From positions 1 through 38,708 of the forward strand of contig NZ_PVXP01000029.1 of NCBI RefSeq assembly GCF_002995845.1: a stretch of DNA of 38,708 nt, in the 5' to 3' direction. Positions 28,232-38,380 of this stretch are shown here, piece after piece. A program made the translations under genes and the position numbers. The notes beneath the pieces are model-generated. The model did no database searches. It was not told where the DNA came from and saw only the letters and a list, made by a program, of their open reading frames with translations. Position 1 is the first letter of the stretch. The number at the start of each line of letters is the position of its first letter. Origin of the DNA: Clostridium luticellarii. GTDB lineage: Bacteria; Bacillota; Clostridia; Clostridiales; Clostridiaceae.

Positions 28232-29917
28232 CTATTTGATTCTAAAGAGCATATTGAATATTATAACATAAGAACTGCTGTTTGCCGCATTTTTATCCAA
28301 CAAAAATTTGAACTGCCTATCTCCTCTATAAAGTGTCAAAGCCATGTGATTTTCCAGATTTTCATTTACCTTCAAGGCTGAATTCTCATTCAGATTACAG
28401 ATAAAATCTCTGCCTGGATTAGTTATTATTTTATTCACCGACTGCTGCATTTTTATATTTGATATCCAATTCACATTCCAGTAGTCGTAATTGCATATCA
28501 TGACTCTATCTGTGCCTTTTTTTACAACAGCCGCCTCTCCTTCATCCCTATTTACAAGGGTTATAGTTGTAAAAAACGAATATCCTTCAAGTGCCATTAA
28601 AATTATACATGCCGCAGGAACATACTTGAATTTTTTATATCCCCTTTTATACATCACAAAGCCAATAAATACTGCAAGAATCAGCAGTCCATCACTGTAC
28701 TTCAAATACACAACCTCAGGGCATAATTTCAAGGCAATGCTGTTTACTCCATCTACTGCAGTAAACACCACATTTATAATTATGGAGATGAACTTAAATG
28801 CCACTTCCACAGGATATGAACATAGTGCTGCATTTCCAAGTACAATTACCATTGACAAAAGTGGAATCAGCAATAAATTTCCCACAATAAATCCACAACT
28901 GAAATTTTGAATTGTAAAAGCTATATAGGGCAGTGAAAAAATTTGGGAACTAAAAGTCAGACTTATGCTTTCCGCCAGTTTTTTAGGAAGCACATAAAGT
29001 TTTCTATATATGATCCCATTATACAAAAGTATGCCCAGAGTTGCCAGGAAGGACAGATCAAACCCCAAATTCACAATATAATAGGGTTTAAATAGTATTA
29101 AAACAAGAGCTGCCAGACTCAGAGAAGATATGCCGTCATATTCCTTAAAAAATATTTTGGACAATTTAAATACAAGTATCATTATAAATGACCTCATGGT
29201 TGCCGCCGACATGCCCGTAAAGAAAACATAAAATGCGGATACGGCAATAGCTGCCTTGAGTCCCAGCAGGTACTGGAGCACTTCATATATTATAACCATG
29301 TGAAATCCTGAAACACTTAGGGCGTGAATTATTCCAAGCTTTTGAAAATCCTCCATCTGGTCAGTGCTGATATAAGCAGTTTCTCCATAACACAAACCCA
29401 TGACAAGAGCTGCTCTTTCCTCTCCAATTGTATCCTTAAATTTTCTATAGAGATTTCCCTTGAAACCATATGAGTAATAAACAAAATCTCTATTGCAGTG
29501 CTTATATTCAGTCAGCTTGTAACTTCCAATCACTCCATTTTCTATGATAAAATCTTTCTGGAATTTTCCATATGCCTTTATTTTCTCTCCTTCCGCAAGG
29601 CCCTTTGTTTCCCCTTTTAATATAAGTTTTCTCCCTTTAAAGTCTCCTAGAAAATAATAGTCTTTTTTATCTACAATCCTAATCTCTGCAGGACTGTCAA
29701 CAGTTATATTGAAATAAAGATAAAAACTAAATATTCCAAGAAGGAAAAACATTGCATTTATTATAAAGACTTTAATATCCAGAGTTAAAAATAATATTAC
29801 AAGAAAAAAAACAGCTGCTGCTGCCGCTGCCAGAGTGCTGTCCAAAAGCAATATTGAGAATACGCATCCAAAAGATAGAGATATGCAATAAAATATCAAG
29901 GGTCTTTCCATTCTCAT
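28232..29917 (-). CDS. comEC: ComEC/Rec2-family membrane protein lacking a recognisable metallo-beta-lactamase domain
   Basis: ComEC forms the inner-membrane channel for DNA uptake. The protein is 561 residues from the ATG at 29917, which has GGGAGG eight bases upstream. It has two N-terminal membrane helices, an OB-like DUF4131 region (about 80-150) and the Competence domain (ALVMGLCYGE, then HALSVSGFHM and TGMSAATMRSFIM) with many helices. ComEC is normally 700-800 residues, ending in a metallo-beta-lactamase-like nuclease with HxHxDH. Here only about 120 residues follow the last helix, and no HxHxDH or DVGQGDS motif can be seen. It lies between the P-type ATPase and holA. Confidence 0.85.
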   Translation of the reverse strand: MRMERPLIFYCISLSFGCVFSILLLDSTLAAAAAAVFFLVILFLTLDIKVFIINAMFFLLGIFSFYLYFNITVDSPAEIRIVDKKDYYFLGDFKGRKLILKGETKGLAEGEKIKAYGKFQKDFIIENGVIGSYKLTEYKHCNRDFVYYSYGFKGNLYRKFKDTIGEERAALVMGLCYGETAYISTDQMEDFQKLGIIHALSVSGFHMVIIYEVLQYLLGLKAAIAVSAFYVFFTGMSAATMRSFIMILVFKLSKIFFKEYDGISSLSLAALVLILFKPYYIVNLGFDLSFLATLGILLYNGIIYRKLYVLPKKLAESISLTFSSQIFSLPYIAFTIQNFSCGFIVGNLLLIPLLSMVIVLGNAALCSYPVEVAFKFISIIINVVFTAVDGVNSIALKLCPEVVYLKYSDGLLILAVFIGFVMYKRGYKKFKYVPAACIILMALEGYSFFTTITLVNRDEGEAAVVKKGTDRVMICNYDYWNVNWISNIKMQQSVNKIITNPGRDFICNLNENSALKVNENLENHMALTLYRGDRQFKFLLDKNAANSSSYVIIFNMLFRIK

Positions 29918-29995
29918 GTATGATACCTCCCGGGCAATCATATACACATTACACACATCAATGTATATTATCTATGTTTGCCCAAAAGTGGCATA

Positions 29996-32584
29996 TTAAA
30001 CATACTCATCCTTGTAGAATTTATGAAATATACACAAAACAAACCAGGGTATTATACACCCTAAAAATATTTTCCAATAACCTAAGTCAAATAAAATCAT
30101 AAATTTGCTCACAACAAAAATTCCAATCAATTGTATAATCAGATTCACAGCCGGGATCATATTGGAAATCTTGTTTTTAAAAAACTTTTCATTGGAAAAA
30201 CTGTAAACAAACAGTACTGCGCATATATTTAAAACGGATATGGAGGCCAAAAATGAAAATTTACCTTCCCATGAATTTGAGATATAAAAGGCTAAAAAAG
30301 ACAGAATTCCCATTGAAAATCCTCCAAACAATATAAACCCTATATTTTCCCTCACTATGCTTTTATCGACTACAGACGGCACATAGTCCCCTTCTTCATC
30401 TTTACACTGGTACATGAGAGTCAGAGCTGACAGAAACATAATCACACCGTTAAACCACAGTGATTCTGCAATAATCCCTGTAGAAATATTCACATCAAAT
30501 AGGACATTCATAACTAGAAATGTGCTCATCCCCACACAACAGCTTATAATATATACAATTATCTTTTTGATCATATTTATGATCTTTCTGGAGTCTTCCA
30601 CAGTATTCAGGAAGTTCATAAAATCCATATTTTTCACAAATACATCGCATAATTTCCTCACTATTTTACTCTTCGTATTGGTTATTCCAACATCGGATAT
30701 TTTAAGCGAAGGCAAATCCGTAAGTTTCCAGCCTGTTATAGCCGTCATATATCCATAGCTCTTCAATGCTTTTATTATTCTCACTTTATGTCTGGAACTT
30801 ATTCTGGAAAAAAAGCTGACTTTTTCTCCAAGGCGGCTGAATTCTTCATCAGTCATATTGTCCATTTCCACTCCGGAAACTATCTGGGAAAGCCTGGACA
30901 CGATATTTATCTTTTTTCCTATTGCCAGAGCTGTAAGTTTGCTGTCATCTGTAATGATAATTGGCTTTATTGAAAGGGAAAAAGCTTTCTTTATGCAATC
31001 TGTAGCATTTTCCTTTAACATATTGTCAAAACCAATCAGTCCTACAAAAACCAAATTGCTTTCAATGTTTTCCTTTATACTGGGTTCATAATTAAAATTC
31101 CTATAGGCAAACCCAACTACATACAGACATTCATTGGACATGGAAATGTCAGCAGCTTTTATGGACTTTATATCCTCCTCCGTTATCTCCAGCTCCACTC
31201 CATTTTTCAATATATGGGTGCATCTGCTCAAGATGGAATCCGTGGCTCCCTTTACATGGGCCCTGTATTTTTCATCCACCTTGTTTACAGTGGTCATTAT
31301 TCGTCTTTCTCCGTCGAATAAGATCTGAAATACTCTTTTATATTCTTTGTCCAGTTCCTTCTTATACATTCCATTTTGAGCACAGAAATTTATCATTGAC
31401 AATTCAACAAGACTTTTTACTGAATTTTCATCATTTATTTTTACGGATTTCACATCATTACATAAAAGTCCTATATTTATCATTCTGTACAGGCTCTCAT
31501 TTATTCCATTTTTAAAGGTCTCTTCATCTATGTCAATAATACCATTGCTTCCGTAAGCCTTCGCCACTCTCATTTTATTTTTAGAAAAAGCACCTACCTT
31601 GTCCGCACAAACTGCTGAAATACCTGAAAATTTCTCTATACTGGACAAATCCTTAAAAGTTATGTTTTTCTTGTTGAACTTTTTCAAAAGTATAACTCCT
31701 ATAAGCAGGATTATAACAATCATTGCCTGGGGAATAGCTCCCAGAAACACAAGGGACAGTCTTTTCAAATTATAATAAAAATCCCCATCTAAAGTAAGAT
31801 TCAGCATAAATCCTATAATTGAGAGACAGATTAGACCCAATGTACTGAAAGTATTTATAATCTTGTGCATTCTAAATCCAAAGGATTTTATTCTTTCTTC
31901 ATCTTCAACCAGAAACTTTACTATATTAGCTACCTGTGTATCCATTCCCACTGCTACAACTATACCTGTACCATCTCCCTCGGCCACAGAAGATGACTTG
32001 AAAAGCATATTTTTCATATCAGAAAGAGACAGTTCTTTGTCATCTATTTTGGACTCATATTTCTCAACTATGAAATTTTCTCCAGTCACAGAGCACTCAT
32101 CTATTTTCAAATCATTGCTTTCAATAATTCTCATATCCGCAGGTATTCCCTCACCGCGTCCAATTATAACTATATCTCCTACCACAAGTTCTTCAGATGG
32201 TATCCTCATAGTTCGTCCATCTCTTACCACTCTTGCCATCCCTAAATTCAATTTTCTAAGCTCTTTTATATCTTTCTCCACCTTATACTGCTCCATAGCT
32301 GTAAAAGACACATTGAAGAGTATAACAGCCAGAGATATAATTCCATAAATATACATTCCAAAACACAAAAATAAAACAACACAAAACATCAATAATACTA
32401 TCCATATCTCCCTAAATTGTACAAATATAAGATAACTCAGTCCCTTAGTGTCCGGCATAACAATTTTATTTTCTCCATACTTTTCTCTGAGGGGACCTAC
32501 TTGTTCTGCATCCAGTCCATAATAGGTGTTGCTGTTAAGTTCCTTCACTATCTCGCTCCACGGATGTTTATACCATTCAACCAT
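29996..32584 (-). CDS. P-type ATPase with degenerate catalytic motifs (probable pseudoenzyme)
   Basis: The 862-residue protein has the whole P2-type (calcium-pump-like) layout: an N-terminal cation-ATPase region (HPWSEIVKELNSN), an actuator domain, P and N domains and ten or so membrane helices. Key motifs are changed. TGES is TGEN (167-170); PEGL in helix 4 is PQAM (285-288). DKTGT is DKVGA (D328-A332), keeping the Asp. TGD is TDD (545-547), and TGDGxND is TGWKLTD (617-623), losing the Mg-binding Asp. KGA (445-447) and FDGERRIM remain. The open frame is intact, with GGAGGG nine bases before the ATG, so it is probably expressed. Ion pumping is unlikely; a sensing or scaffold role is inferred. 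It follows a two-component pair by 88 bases. Confidence 0.85.
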   Translation of the reverse strand: MVEWYKHPWSEIVKELNSNTYYGLDAEQVGPLREKYGENKIVMPDTKGLSYLIFVQFREIWIVLLMFCVVLFLCFGMYIYGIISLAVILFNVSFTAMEQYKVEKDIKELRKLNLGMARVVRDGRTMRIPSEELVVGDIVIIGRGEGIPADMRIIESNDLKIDECSVTGENFIVEKYESKIDDKELSLSDMKNMLFKSSSVAEGDGTGIVVAVGMDTQVANIVKFLVEDEERIKSFGFRMHKIINTFSTLGLICLSIIGFMLNLTLDGDFYYNLKRLSLVFLGAIPQAMIVIILLIGVILLKKFNKKNITFKDLSSIEKFSGISAVCADKVGAFSKNKMRVAKAYGSNGIIDIDEETFKNGINESLYRMINIGLLCNDVKSVKINDENSVKSLVELSMINFCAQNGMYKKELDKEYKRVFQILFDGERRIMTTVNKVDEKYRAHVKGATDSILSRCTHILKNGVELEITEEDIKSIKAADISMSNECLYVVGFAYRNFNYEPSIKENIESNLVFVGLIGFDNMLKENATDCIKKAFSLSIKPIIITDDSKLTALAIGKKINIVSRLSQIVSGVEMDNMTDEEFSRLGEKVSFFSRISSRHKVRIIKALKSYGYMTAITGWKLTDLPSLKISDVGITNTKSKIVRKLCDVFVKNMDFMNFLNTVEDSRKIINMIKKIIVYIISCCVGMSTFLVMNVLFDVNISTGIIAESLWFNGVIMFLSALTLMYQCKDEEGDYVPSVVDKSIVRENIGFILFGGFSMGILSFLAFYISNSWEGKFSFLASISVLNICAVLFVYSFSNEKFFKNKISNMIPAVNLIIQLIGIFVVSKFMILFDLGYWKIFLGCIIPWFVLCIFHKFYKDEYV

Positions 32585-32672
32585 ATACTCTAACCCTCCT
32601 ATAAAAAGAACTCTATTTAAATATCGTATTTACAAACATTAACTTTAAAAAATAATCGGGATAAATACATAT

Positions 32673-33836
32673 TTAAACTTCAAACACAGGAAGGATAATT
32701 TTTATAACTGTTCCTATTTGAATTTCACTCCATACACTTATTTTTCCATTGTGCTGGTCAATTATCCATTTTGCGATGGAAAGTCCCAGACCCGTTCCCC
32801 CACTGGACTTGGTTCTGGACTTATCCGCCCTGTAAAATCTATCGAATATATGGGGAATATCTTTTTCAGCTATACCTGCTCCCGTATCCGATACCACTAT
32901 AACAGCTTCACTCTTTCTTAAATAGGAGTCAAGCATTATTGCCCCTCCTGAAGGAGTATATTTGATACTGTTGTCAATAAATATTCTAAGAGCTTCCTTC
33001 ATAAGCTTTCTGTCAGCCCAGATATCAATTTTATCATTGTGCTCGTTTTTTAAAATATGTTCTTTATCTATAATTCTGGTCTCTTTTATCAGCTCACCTA
33101 TGAGCTCATTCAGTGAAAATTTACTCCTTTCCAGCTTTTGTGCATTTCTATCTCCTCTGGCCAGAAATAGAAGTTTCTCCACGAGTTCCTTCATATTTTC
33201 TGCTTCACTCTTTATGGATTCAATAGACTCCTCAAGGACAGCTCTGTCATTTTTTCCCCAGCGATCCAGAAGATCTGCATAGCCCTGAATTACAGATATA
33301 GGTGTTCTGAGTTCATGAGAGGCATCTGATATGAACTGATTTTGCTGCTCCACGGAATTCTGTATTCTATCCAGCATTTCATTGAAGGTTTTCGCCAGAT
33401 CTTTAAGCTCGTTTTTTGAACCTCTTACATCAATACGCCTGCCCAGATCCTTTATGGATATCTCTTTTACGGTCTCAGTCATCTGATGTACCGGTGAAAG
33501 AAATTTTCTGCTGGCCTTTGATCCAAACACCACAACCAGAACAAGACCTGATATTCCAAGCACAACCATGACAACAGACAACAGCAGATTGTAATCCCAA
33601 TTTCCCCCACTTCTGGTATAGTAAACAAAGCTTCCCATGACACCTGCAGCCATAAGCAGAAAAACTATGGAGAATATAAACACATAGGTTATCGTTATCT
33701 TGAAACTTATGGAAAATCTCATTTTCTCCATAATACTTTCTGTAATCCTACCTATTATATTGCATGAAAAAGCTAAAATATATTTAGTCACCTTGTATAT
33801 TCTTTCAAATAAGGATCTCAATTCTAACTTATTCAT
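32673..33836 (-). CDS. Sensor histidine kinase with a minimal extracytoplasmic loop
   Basis: The 387-residue kinase has two membrane helices (about 47-72 and 84-106) joined by only about a dozen residues. HAMP (about 107-165), HisKA with H174 (DASHELRTP) and HATPase_c (N box FIDNSIKYTP, G1 DTGAGI, F/G2 FDRFYRADKS, GGTGLGLSIAKWI) follow. No separate sensor domain is present, so it probably reads the membrane or a partner protein, as in intramembrane-sensing kinases. Its ATG overlaps the regulator's stop by eight bases, showing coupling. The eroded P-type ATPase follows. Confidence 0.93.
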   Translation of the reverse strand: MNKLELRSLFERIYKVTKYILAFSCNIIGRITESIMEKMRFSISFKITITYVFIFSIVFLLMAAGVMGSFVYYTRSGGNWDYNLLLSVVMVVLGISGLVLVVVFGSKASRKFLSPVHQMTETVKEISIKDLGRRIDVRGSKNELKDLAKTFNEMLDRIQNSVEQQNQFISDASHELRTPISVIQGYADLLDRWGKNDRAVLEESIESIKSEAENMKELVEKLLFLARGDRNAQKLERSKFSLNELIGELIKETRIIDKEHILKNEHNDKIDIWADRKLMKEALRIFIDNSIKYTPSGGAIMLDSYLRKSEAVIVVSDTGAGIAEKDIPHIFDRFYRADKSRTKSSGGTGLGLSIAKWIIDQHNGKISVWSEIQIGTVIKIILPVFEV

Positions 33837-34509
33837 ATTTCAGCTGATACCCCACTCCTCGAACAGTATAGATAAATTTTTTATTATATCTGTCATCAAT
33901 TTTACTTCTCAAATAACGGATATACACATCAACTATATTAGTATCTCCTGCGTAATCATATTTCCACACATTTATCAGGATATTGTCTCTGGAAAGTACT
34001 ATATTTTTATTTACCATAAGATACTCCAGCAGATCAAACTCCTTTTTTGTCAAATCTATTATATCATCCTGAAAAGTTACAATATGTCTGTCCATATCCA
34101 TTTTCAATTTTCCTGCGGAAATAATACCTCTTTCAGCCAGCTGGCTTTTATATTTGAATATGACCCTGATACGAGCCAGAAGCTCTTCTATTGCAAAAGG
34201 TTTTGTAACATAATCTTCCGCTCCAATATCCAGTGCCATAACCTTGTCTGTAACCTCATCCTTTGCAGTGAGCATAATCACCGGGACCTGGGATGTCCGT
34301 CTAAGCCTTCTCAAAACTTCCATACCATTTATAGATGGAAGCATTACATCCAGAATTACAAGATCACAATCACCTTCCAAAGCGGCTTTGAGACCTTCCC
34401 TGCCATCCTGACATTTTTTTACTTCATAACCCTCGTGTTGAAGTTCCAATTGAATAAACCTGGCTATTTTCACTTCATCTTCAATAATAAGAATTTTTTT
34501 ACCGGACAT
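33829..34509 (-). CDS. OmpR/PhoB-family response regulator
   Basis: The 226-residue regulator starts at the ATG at 34509 (MSGKKILIIEDEVKIARF), eight bases after AAGGAG; the upstream ATG in frame lies across that site. The receiver domain has the acidic pair E10-D11, phosphorylation site D54 (VILDVMLP) and the Lys of LTAKDE. The C-terminal winged helix (about 130-226) ends VDVYIRYLRSKID and YTVRGVGYQLKYE. It is paired with the overlapping kinase and may control the nearby ATPase and flavoprotein genes. Confidence 0.95.
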   Translation of the reverse strand: MSGKKILIIEDEVKIARFIQLELQHEGYEVKKCQDGREGLKAALEGDCDLVILDVMLPSINGMEVLRRLRRTSQVPVIMLTAKDEVTDKVMALDIGAEDYVTKPFAIEELLARIRVIFKYKSQLAERGIISAGKLKMDMDRHIVTFQDDIIDLTKKEFDLLEYLMVNKNIVLSRDNILINVWKYDYAGDTNIVDVYIRYLRSKIDDRYNKKFIYTVRGVGYQLKYE

Positions 34510-34586
34510 ATATTTCTCTCCTTCGTACATAGGATAAATATATTATATCCTTAATGAAGCATTTAAGCTATTCCTAATTATTGTAA

Positions 34587-36191
34587 TTATCCTCTGGCAA
34601 CTTTTGCAGGATACCAGCCTGCAAACCATTTTGTAAAGATTCCCATAACTGCAGGTGCAATTGAATTTATGATACCTGTATAACTGGACAATACACTTCC
34701 CATAAGAAAATACGTGTAAATGGCAATTATCAGGTAAAGCACACCCCAGCCTGCGGTTAAGATTCTGTTTGTCTTCAAAAATAGAGGATTACGGAAGGCA
34801 CCTTCTCCGTTGTAATCATTGCTTGAGTAATACGCAGTAAGAGGTATTCTTCTCCAGCAGGACAACAGCCACATAATACCAAACAGCATATATGAAAGAC
34901 ATATTACAATTGTAGGACTAACTCCAAGCAGTGCCAGAAGACTAAGGACACAGATCAGTGGAATACTCATTTTATCATAGATTGTAAGTTTGAACTTATA
35001 TGAAAGAACAGGTATGCTGGAACACACAATGATTCCAGCCACACCTCCCCAGACTTTATCTATGGGCAGTACTACCCAAAGTACTATCCACTGAAACAAA
35101 ATCAGAGCCATATTTGTTTTGTTTTCCCTGAATTTCTTTTGAGAAATCTGCCTTTTTGTTCCAAAATAATCATCCATTTTGAGCATTGTACTGAAATCCC
35201 CCAGTACTTTGTACTGCTTTTTCATCAGAGCTTCTGCTCCATTGACCTTGCCCTCTGAAATCTTCCTCCAGAGTTCAAAAGTTGTTTCAATTCTGGTGGT
35301 ATAGGTCACAAAATTTTCAGTGCTTACAGTGCATTTTTCTTTTCCCAGACAAAGCTGATAGATTCTGTCAATATCTGTAAAATATATTTCAAGCAGAACA
35401 TCTTTTACGTAACTTTCCCGGTTGTATATGGCAGCCATCTGTTTCATAAAATTGTAGGATTTATCCTTCTGCGGCTTTTCCTCTGGAGATTTCCCCGAAA
35501 TATCCCAGCTGGCATCTGCCATTTCCACAAACACATCAGGAGGATACAGCAGTTGCCCAAGTTTATTTCGTGTATCTCCGCTGATTGCAGCATTGTTTCC
35601 AAATTCTCCGCCAGCTTTTTTTGCATAAGACAGGTATTCTAAAATCTTTCCCTCAAGTTGTGGAACATGAAACAGCTCTCCTTCTGGACAAATTATTTTT
35701 GAAAGCCTATCTCCGAACAGGATTTCAAACTGTTTAAAGAGAGCATCATAATTGTTTTTGGTACTGTAAAATCCGCAGGTGGAAATAAGGATATATCTTT
35801 GATTTGACAGATCATACCTGGAAGGATGTCCGCTTGTTCCATCTTTATTTATATCCATATAGGGCAGATTTGTAGGAAGCATGCGATCGAGAAATGCCTT
35901 GATTTTTGAAGGCATCCCAAAATAGTAGAGTGGAAAACTCCAAATAACAACATCCGATGTCACATACCTTTCCATAAGCTCTCTCATATCATCCTTTATT
36001 ACACATTTCCCCGGAGTTTTAGTCCAGCAGGCAAAACATCCCCTGCAGTGTTCAATGTTTTTTTCACTGATATTCACTATGTGTACATTGCAATTTCTGC
36101 TTTCCTCAAGCCCCTCCAAAAAAGCTCTGGTTATCCTGAATGTATTGCTTTTTTCTCCCTTTGGACTGCCATTTAACACAAGCACCTCCAT
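34587..36191 (-). CDS. Flavodoxin-like oxidoreductase fused to an SCP2-like domain and a membrane domain
   Basis: The 534-residue protein starts at the ATG at 36191, nine bases after GGAGGG. Residues 1-190 are an NADPH-dependent FMN reductase/flavodoxin-like domain: the phosphate loop is LNGSPKGEKSNT, and the cysteine motif C49-x2-C52-x2-C55-x7-C63 is followed by IKDDM, as in iron-sulfur flavoprotein relatives. Residues about 245-345 resemble SCP2 (sterol carrier protein 2-like): TTRIETTFELWRKISEGKVNGAEALMKKQYKVLGDFSTMLK. Residues 361-525 carry about six membrane helices. The order suggests membrane-linked electron transfer to a hydrophobic substrate (inferred). It lies between the chemotaxis gene and the two-component pair. 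Confidence 0.75.
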   Translation of the reverse strand: MEVLVLNGSPKGEKSNTFRITRAFLEGLEESRNCNVHIVNISEKNIEHCRGCFACWTKTPGKCVIKDDMRELMERYVTSDVVIWSFPLYYFGMPSKIKAFLDRMLPTNLPYMDINKDGTSGHPSRYDLSNQRYILISTCGFYSTKNNYDALFKQFEILFGDRLSKIICPEGELFHVPQLEGKILEYLSYAKKAGGEFGNNAAISGDTRNKLGQLLYPPDVFVEMADASWDISGKSPEEKPQKDKSYNFMKQMAAIYNRESYVKDVLLEIYFTDIDRIYQLCLGKEKCTVSTENFVTYTTRIETTFELWRKISEGKVNGAEALMKKQYKVLGDFSTMLKMDDYFGTKRQISQKKFRENKTNMALILFQWIVLWVVLPIDKVWGGVAGIIVCSSIPVLSYKFKLTIYDKMSIPLICVLSLLALLGVSPTIVICLSYMLFGIMWLLSCWRRIPLTAYYSSNDYNGEGAFRNPLFLKTNRILTAGWGVLYLIIAIYTYFLMGSVLSSYTGIINSIAPAVMGIFTKWFAGWYPAKVARG

Positions 36192-36294
36192 ATCGACATA
36201 CCCTCCAAACTTAAAAATTTTATTCCAGCATTGCCACTTTACTACAAAGCTCAAAGTGCAAAGAACAAATATCAATTAGCAATAATTTTTTACA

Positions 36295-38355
36295 TTACAA
36301 TTTGAAATTATTAATATTATCAGTCATGTCCTTTGTCATATCTTCCAAAGTCTCTGCTGCTTTTGAAACCTCCCTGGACGATTCCTCTGTTTCCTTTGAG
36401 GATGCAGTTATTTCCTCAGAAGAAGCCGATATTTCCTCTGCTGTTGCTGATATTGTTTCAATTTTACTGGAAATATCCTTTTCTTTCTGATCTATTTTTA
36501 CAACCAAATTATTGATTGACTGTATTTTAGGCACTATTTTACCTATTTCATCTATTATGGTTTCATAAGAATCACTAGCTGTATTTACTACATCTGTCTG
36601 CTTAATTATTTCATCGTTTATATTTTTTGACATACTGAATATATCACCCATATTTGCTGAAATATTGCCAATAACGTCTCTTATATTTTCAGAAGAATTT
36701 TTACTCTGTTCTGCTAACTTCCTGATTTCATCTGCAACCACTGCAAACCCTTTTCCTGCTTCACCAGCTCTTTCCGCTTCAATTGCAGCATTTAAAGCAA
36801 GTAAATTGGTTTGATCTGAAATACTGTCAATGAGAAGAGTAATTTCATTCACCTCTTTAATCCTATCTGCAAAACCTTTTAATTGCTTCTCAAAGCTATA
36901 GGACAATTTTCCGATCCCTTCAATTGACTGGATCAGTAACTGCATTTTATCGTTACTGTCGGTTGCCCTGGCATTTATGTAGCTTGAGGAATCATCTATT
37001 TTTTCAATTTCCTGCACTACATTGTCAATTGCCTCTCCAAATTCATTTATATTGTTTGAAACTTCAATAAGCTCTCCGGACTGACTGTTAATTCCCTTTG
37101 CTATTTCCTCAATAGCAGTAGCAACACCTTCCGAGTTGCTGGACATATCTCCGGATATACTCTTTAATTTTTTGGTGTAATCTATGATTTTGTGAATTGA
37201 ATCCTTAGTATCAAGGAGCAATACCCTTAATTCTTCCTGCATATTGTGCACAGCCCTTGACACATCTCCCGCTTCATCATTCAAATTTAAAAATTCTTTT
37301 GGCACTTTCTGCGTCAGATTACCCTCTGAAATCACATTCAAATGTCCTACAGCAGAATTCAGCCTCTTCCTTATTTTATTTACAGAATAGATTATGACCA
37401 GTGCCGTAAGTATTATAAAAACTGCTGTTATTATAATATATTTCACCATCAATGAGTCAGCTGATTTAAAAAGTTCATTCTGGGAAATTTGTATCCCCAA
37501 AACCATGTTTGAATTTGGAACGGCAGTATAATATACATTGTATGTAATTCCATTATCTTTATAGGTACCTTTTCCGGATTTTCCGGAAATCATGCTTTTG
37601 CCGATGGAGGCAAGTGATTTATTCGATTCATTTTGAATTTTCTTTTTCATGATCCGGGACTTGTCCTTTGAAGCTACATATATTCCACTTTTTTTACTGA
37701 TTAAAAATGCCTCACCAGTATCTCCAATTTTTACACTGCTGATGTTTTTCTGCAAACTTGTTAAATCCATATCTGCTGTAGTAACACCGACGATATTATT
37801 TCCTCCATCTACAAAATGGGAGGAGGCCGTTATCATTGAAACTTTTGTAACAGGGTCCACATAAGGTTCAGACCAATCTACAGCTTTATCTACATTCAAG
37901 CCCAGTTTATACCATTCCTGGGATGGATAATCGTATTTCGGCTTGCTGTAATCATCGGTATAAACAACCTTCCCGTTGTCCTTATAAGCATAGGGGCCGA
38001 AATACTTCATACTTTCATCGTACTTATATGGCTGAAACCATACACCTACACCACAGGTTTCACTATTTGTCTGTGGAAATTTTTCCAGCAGTGAAATATA
38101 ATTGTCCTTGCCGAGCACACCATAAGACGATTCAACTGTTTTTGCAAGGGTTTCTACAACTCTGGCATTATTGAGCAGTAATTTTTGGGCCATTTCTGAA
38201 TTACTGGATAATTTACTCTGCATGTTCATCTCTGTCTGGCTGTTTATTATGGACTTAGTGCTGAAATAACTGATACTTGTAAGTAGAATCAAAGCAATTA
38301 ATACAGTGGGTATCACAACTAGATTGATTTTAAACAAGATGCTCTGTTTTTTCAT
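36295..38355 (-). CDS. Methyl-accepting chemotaxis protein with dCache-type sensor
   Basis: The 686-residue receptor has a first membrane helix (about 10-32) and a large periplasm-equivalent sensor (about 38-295). This reads as a double Cache domain ([64 protein letters not shown]). A second helix (about 300-322), HAMP and the signalling coiled coil follow, with the conserved hairpin [32 protein letters not shown]. dCache domains bind small molecules such as amino acids. No CheW-binding pentapeptide or methylation change is obvious. GGGGGAT precedes the ATG. The gene appears monocistronic behind a long, structured leader. Confidence 0.95.
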   Translation of the reverse strand: MKKQSILFKINLVVIPTVLIALILLTSISYFSTKSIINSQTEMNMQSKLSSNSEMAQKLLLNNARVVETLAKTVESSYGVLGKDNYISLLEKFPQTNSETCGVGVWFQPYKYDESMKYFGPYAYKDNGKVVYTDDYSKPKYDYPSQEWYKLGLNVDKAVDWSEPYVDPVTKVSMITASSHFVDGGNNIVGVTTADMDLTSLQKNISSVKIGDTGEAFLISKKSGIYVASKDKSRIMKKKIQNESNKSLASIGKSMISGKSGKGTYKDNGITYNVYYTAVPNSNMVLGIQISQNELFKSADSLMVKYIIITAVFIILTALVIIYSVNKIRKRLNSAVGHLNVISEGNLTQKVPKEFLNLNDEAGDVSRAVHNMQEELRVLLLDTKDSIHKIIDYTKKLKSISGDMSSNSEGVATAIEEIAKGINSQSGELIEVSNNINEFGEAIDNVVQEIEKIDDSSSYINARATDSNDKMQLLIQSIEGIGKLSYSFEKQLKGFADRIKEVNEITLLIDSISDQTNLLALNAAIEAERAGEAGKGFAVVADEIRKLAEQSKNSSENIRDVIGNISANMGDIFSMSKNINDEIIKQTDVVNTASDSYETIIDEIGKIVPKIQSINNLVVKIDQKEKDISSKIETISATAEEISASSEEITASSKETEESSREVSKAAETLEDMTKDMTDNINNFKL

Positions 38356-38380
38356 ATTTTATCCCCCTTTTATTGATGGT

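Noticed and set aside
31863-32348. 161-codon plus-strand open frame inside the ATPase gene
   Set aside because: Antisense to the actuator-domain coding region; Ser/Thr-rich shadow composition.
33700-34554. 284-codon plus-strand open frame over the two-component genes
   Set aside because: It lies antisense to the response regulator and kinase start, has no ribosome binding site or known motif, and is Ile/Phe/His-rich as expected for a shadow frame.
36192-36294. CACTTT/AAAGTG repeat between the chemotaxis and flavoprotein genes as a terminator
   Set aside because: Six-base arms with a 12-base loop and no T run are too weak to call.
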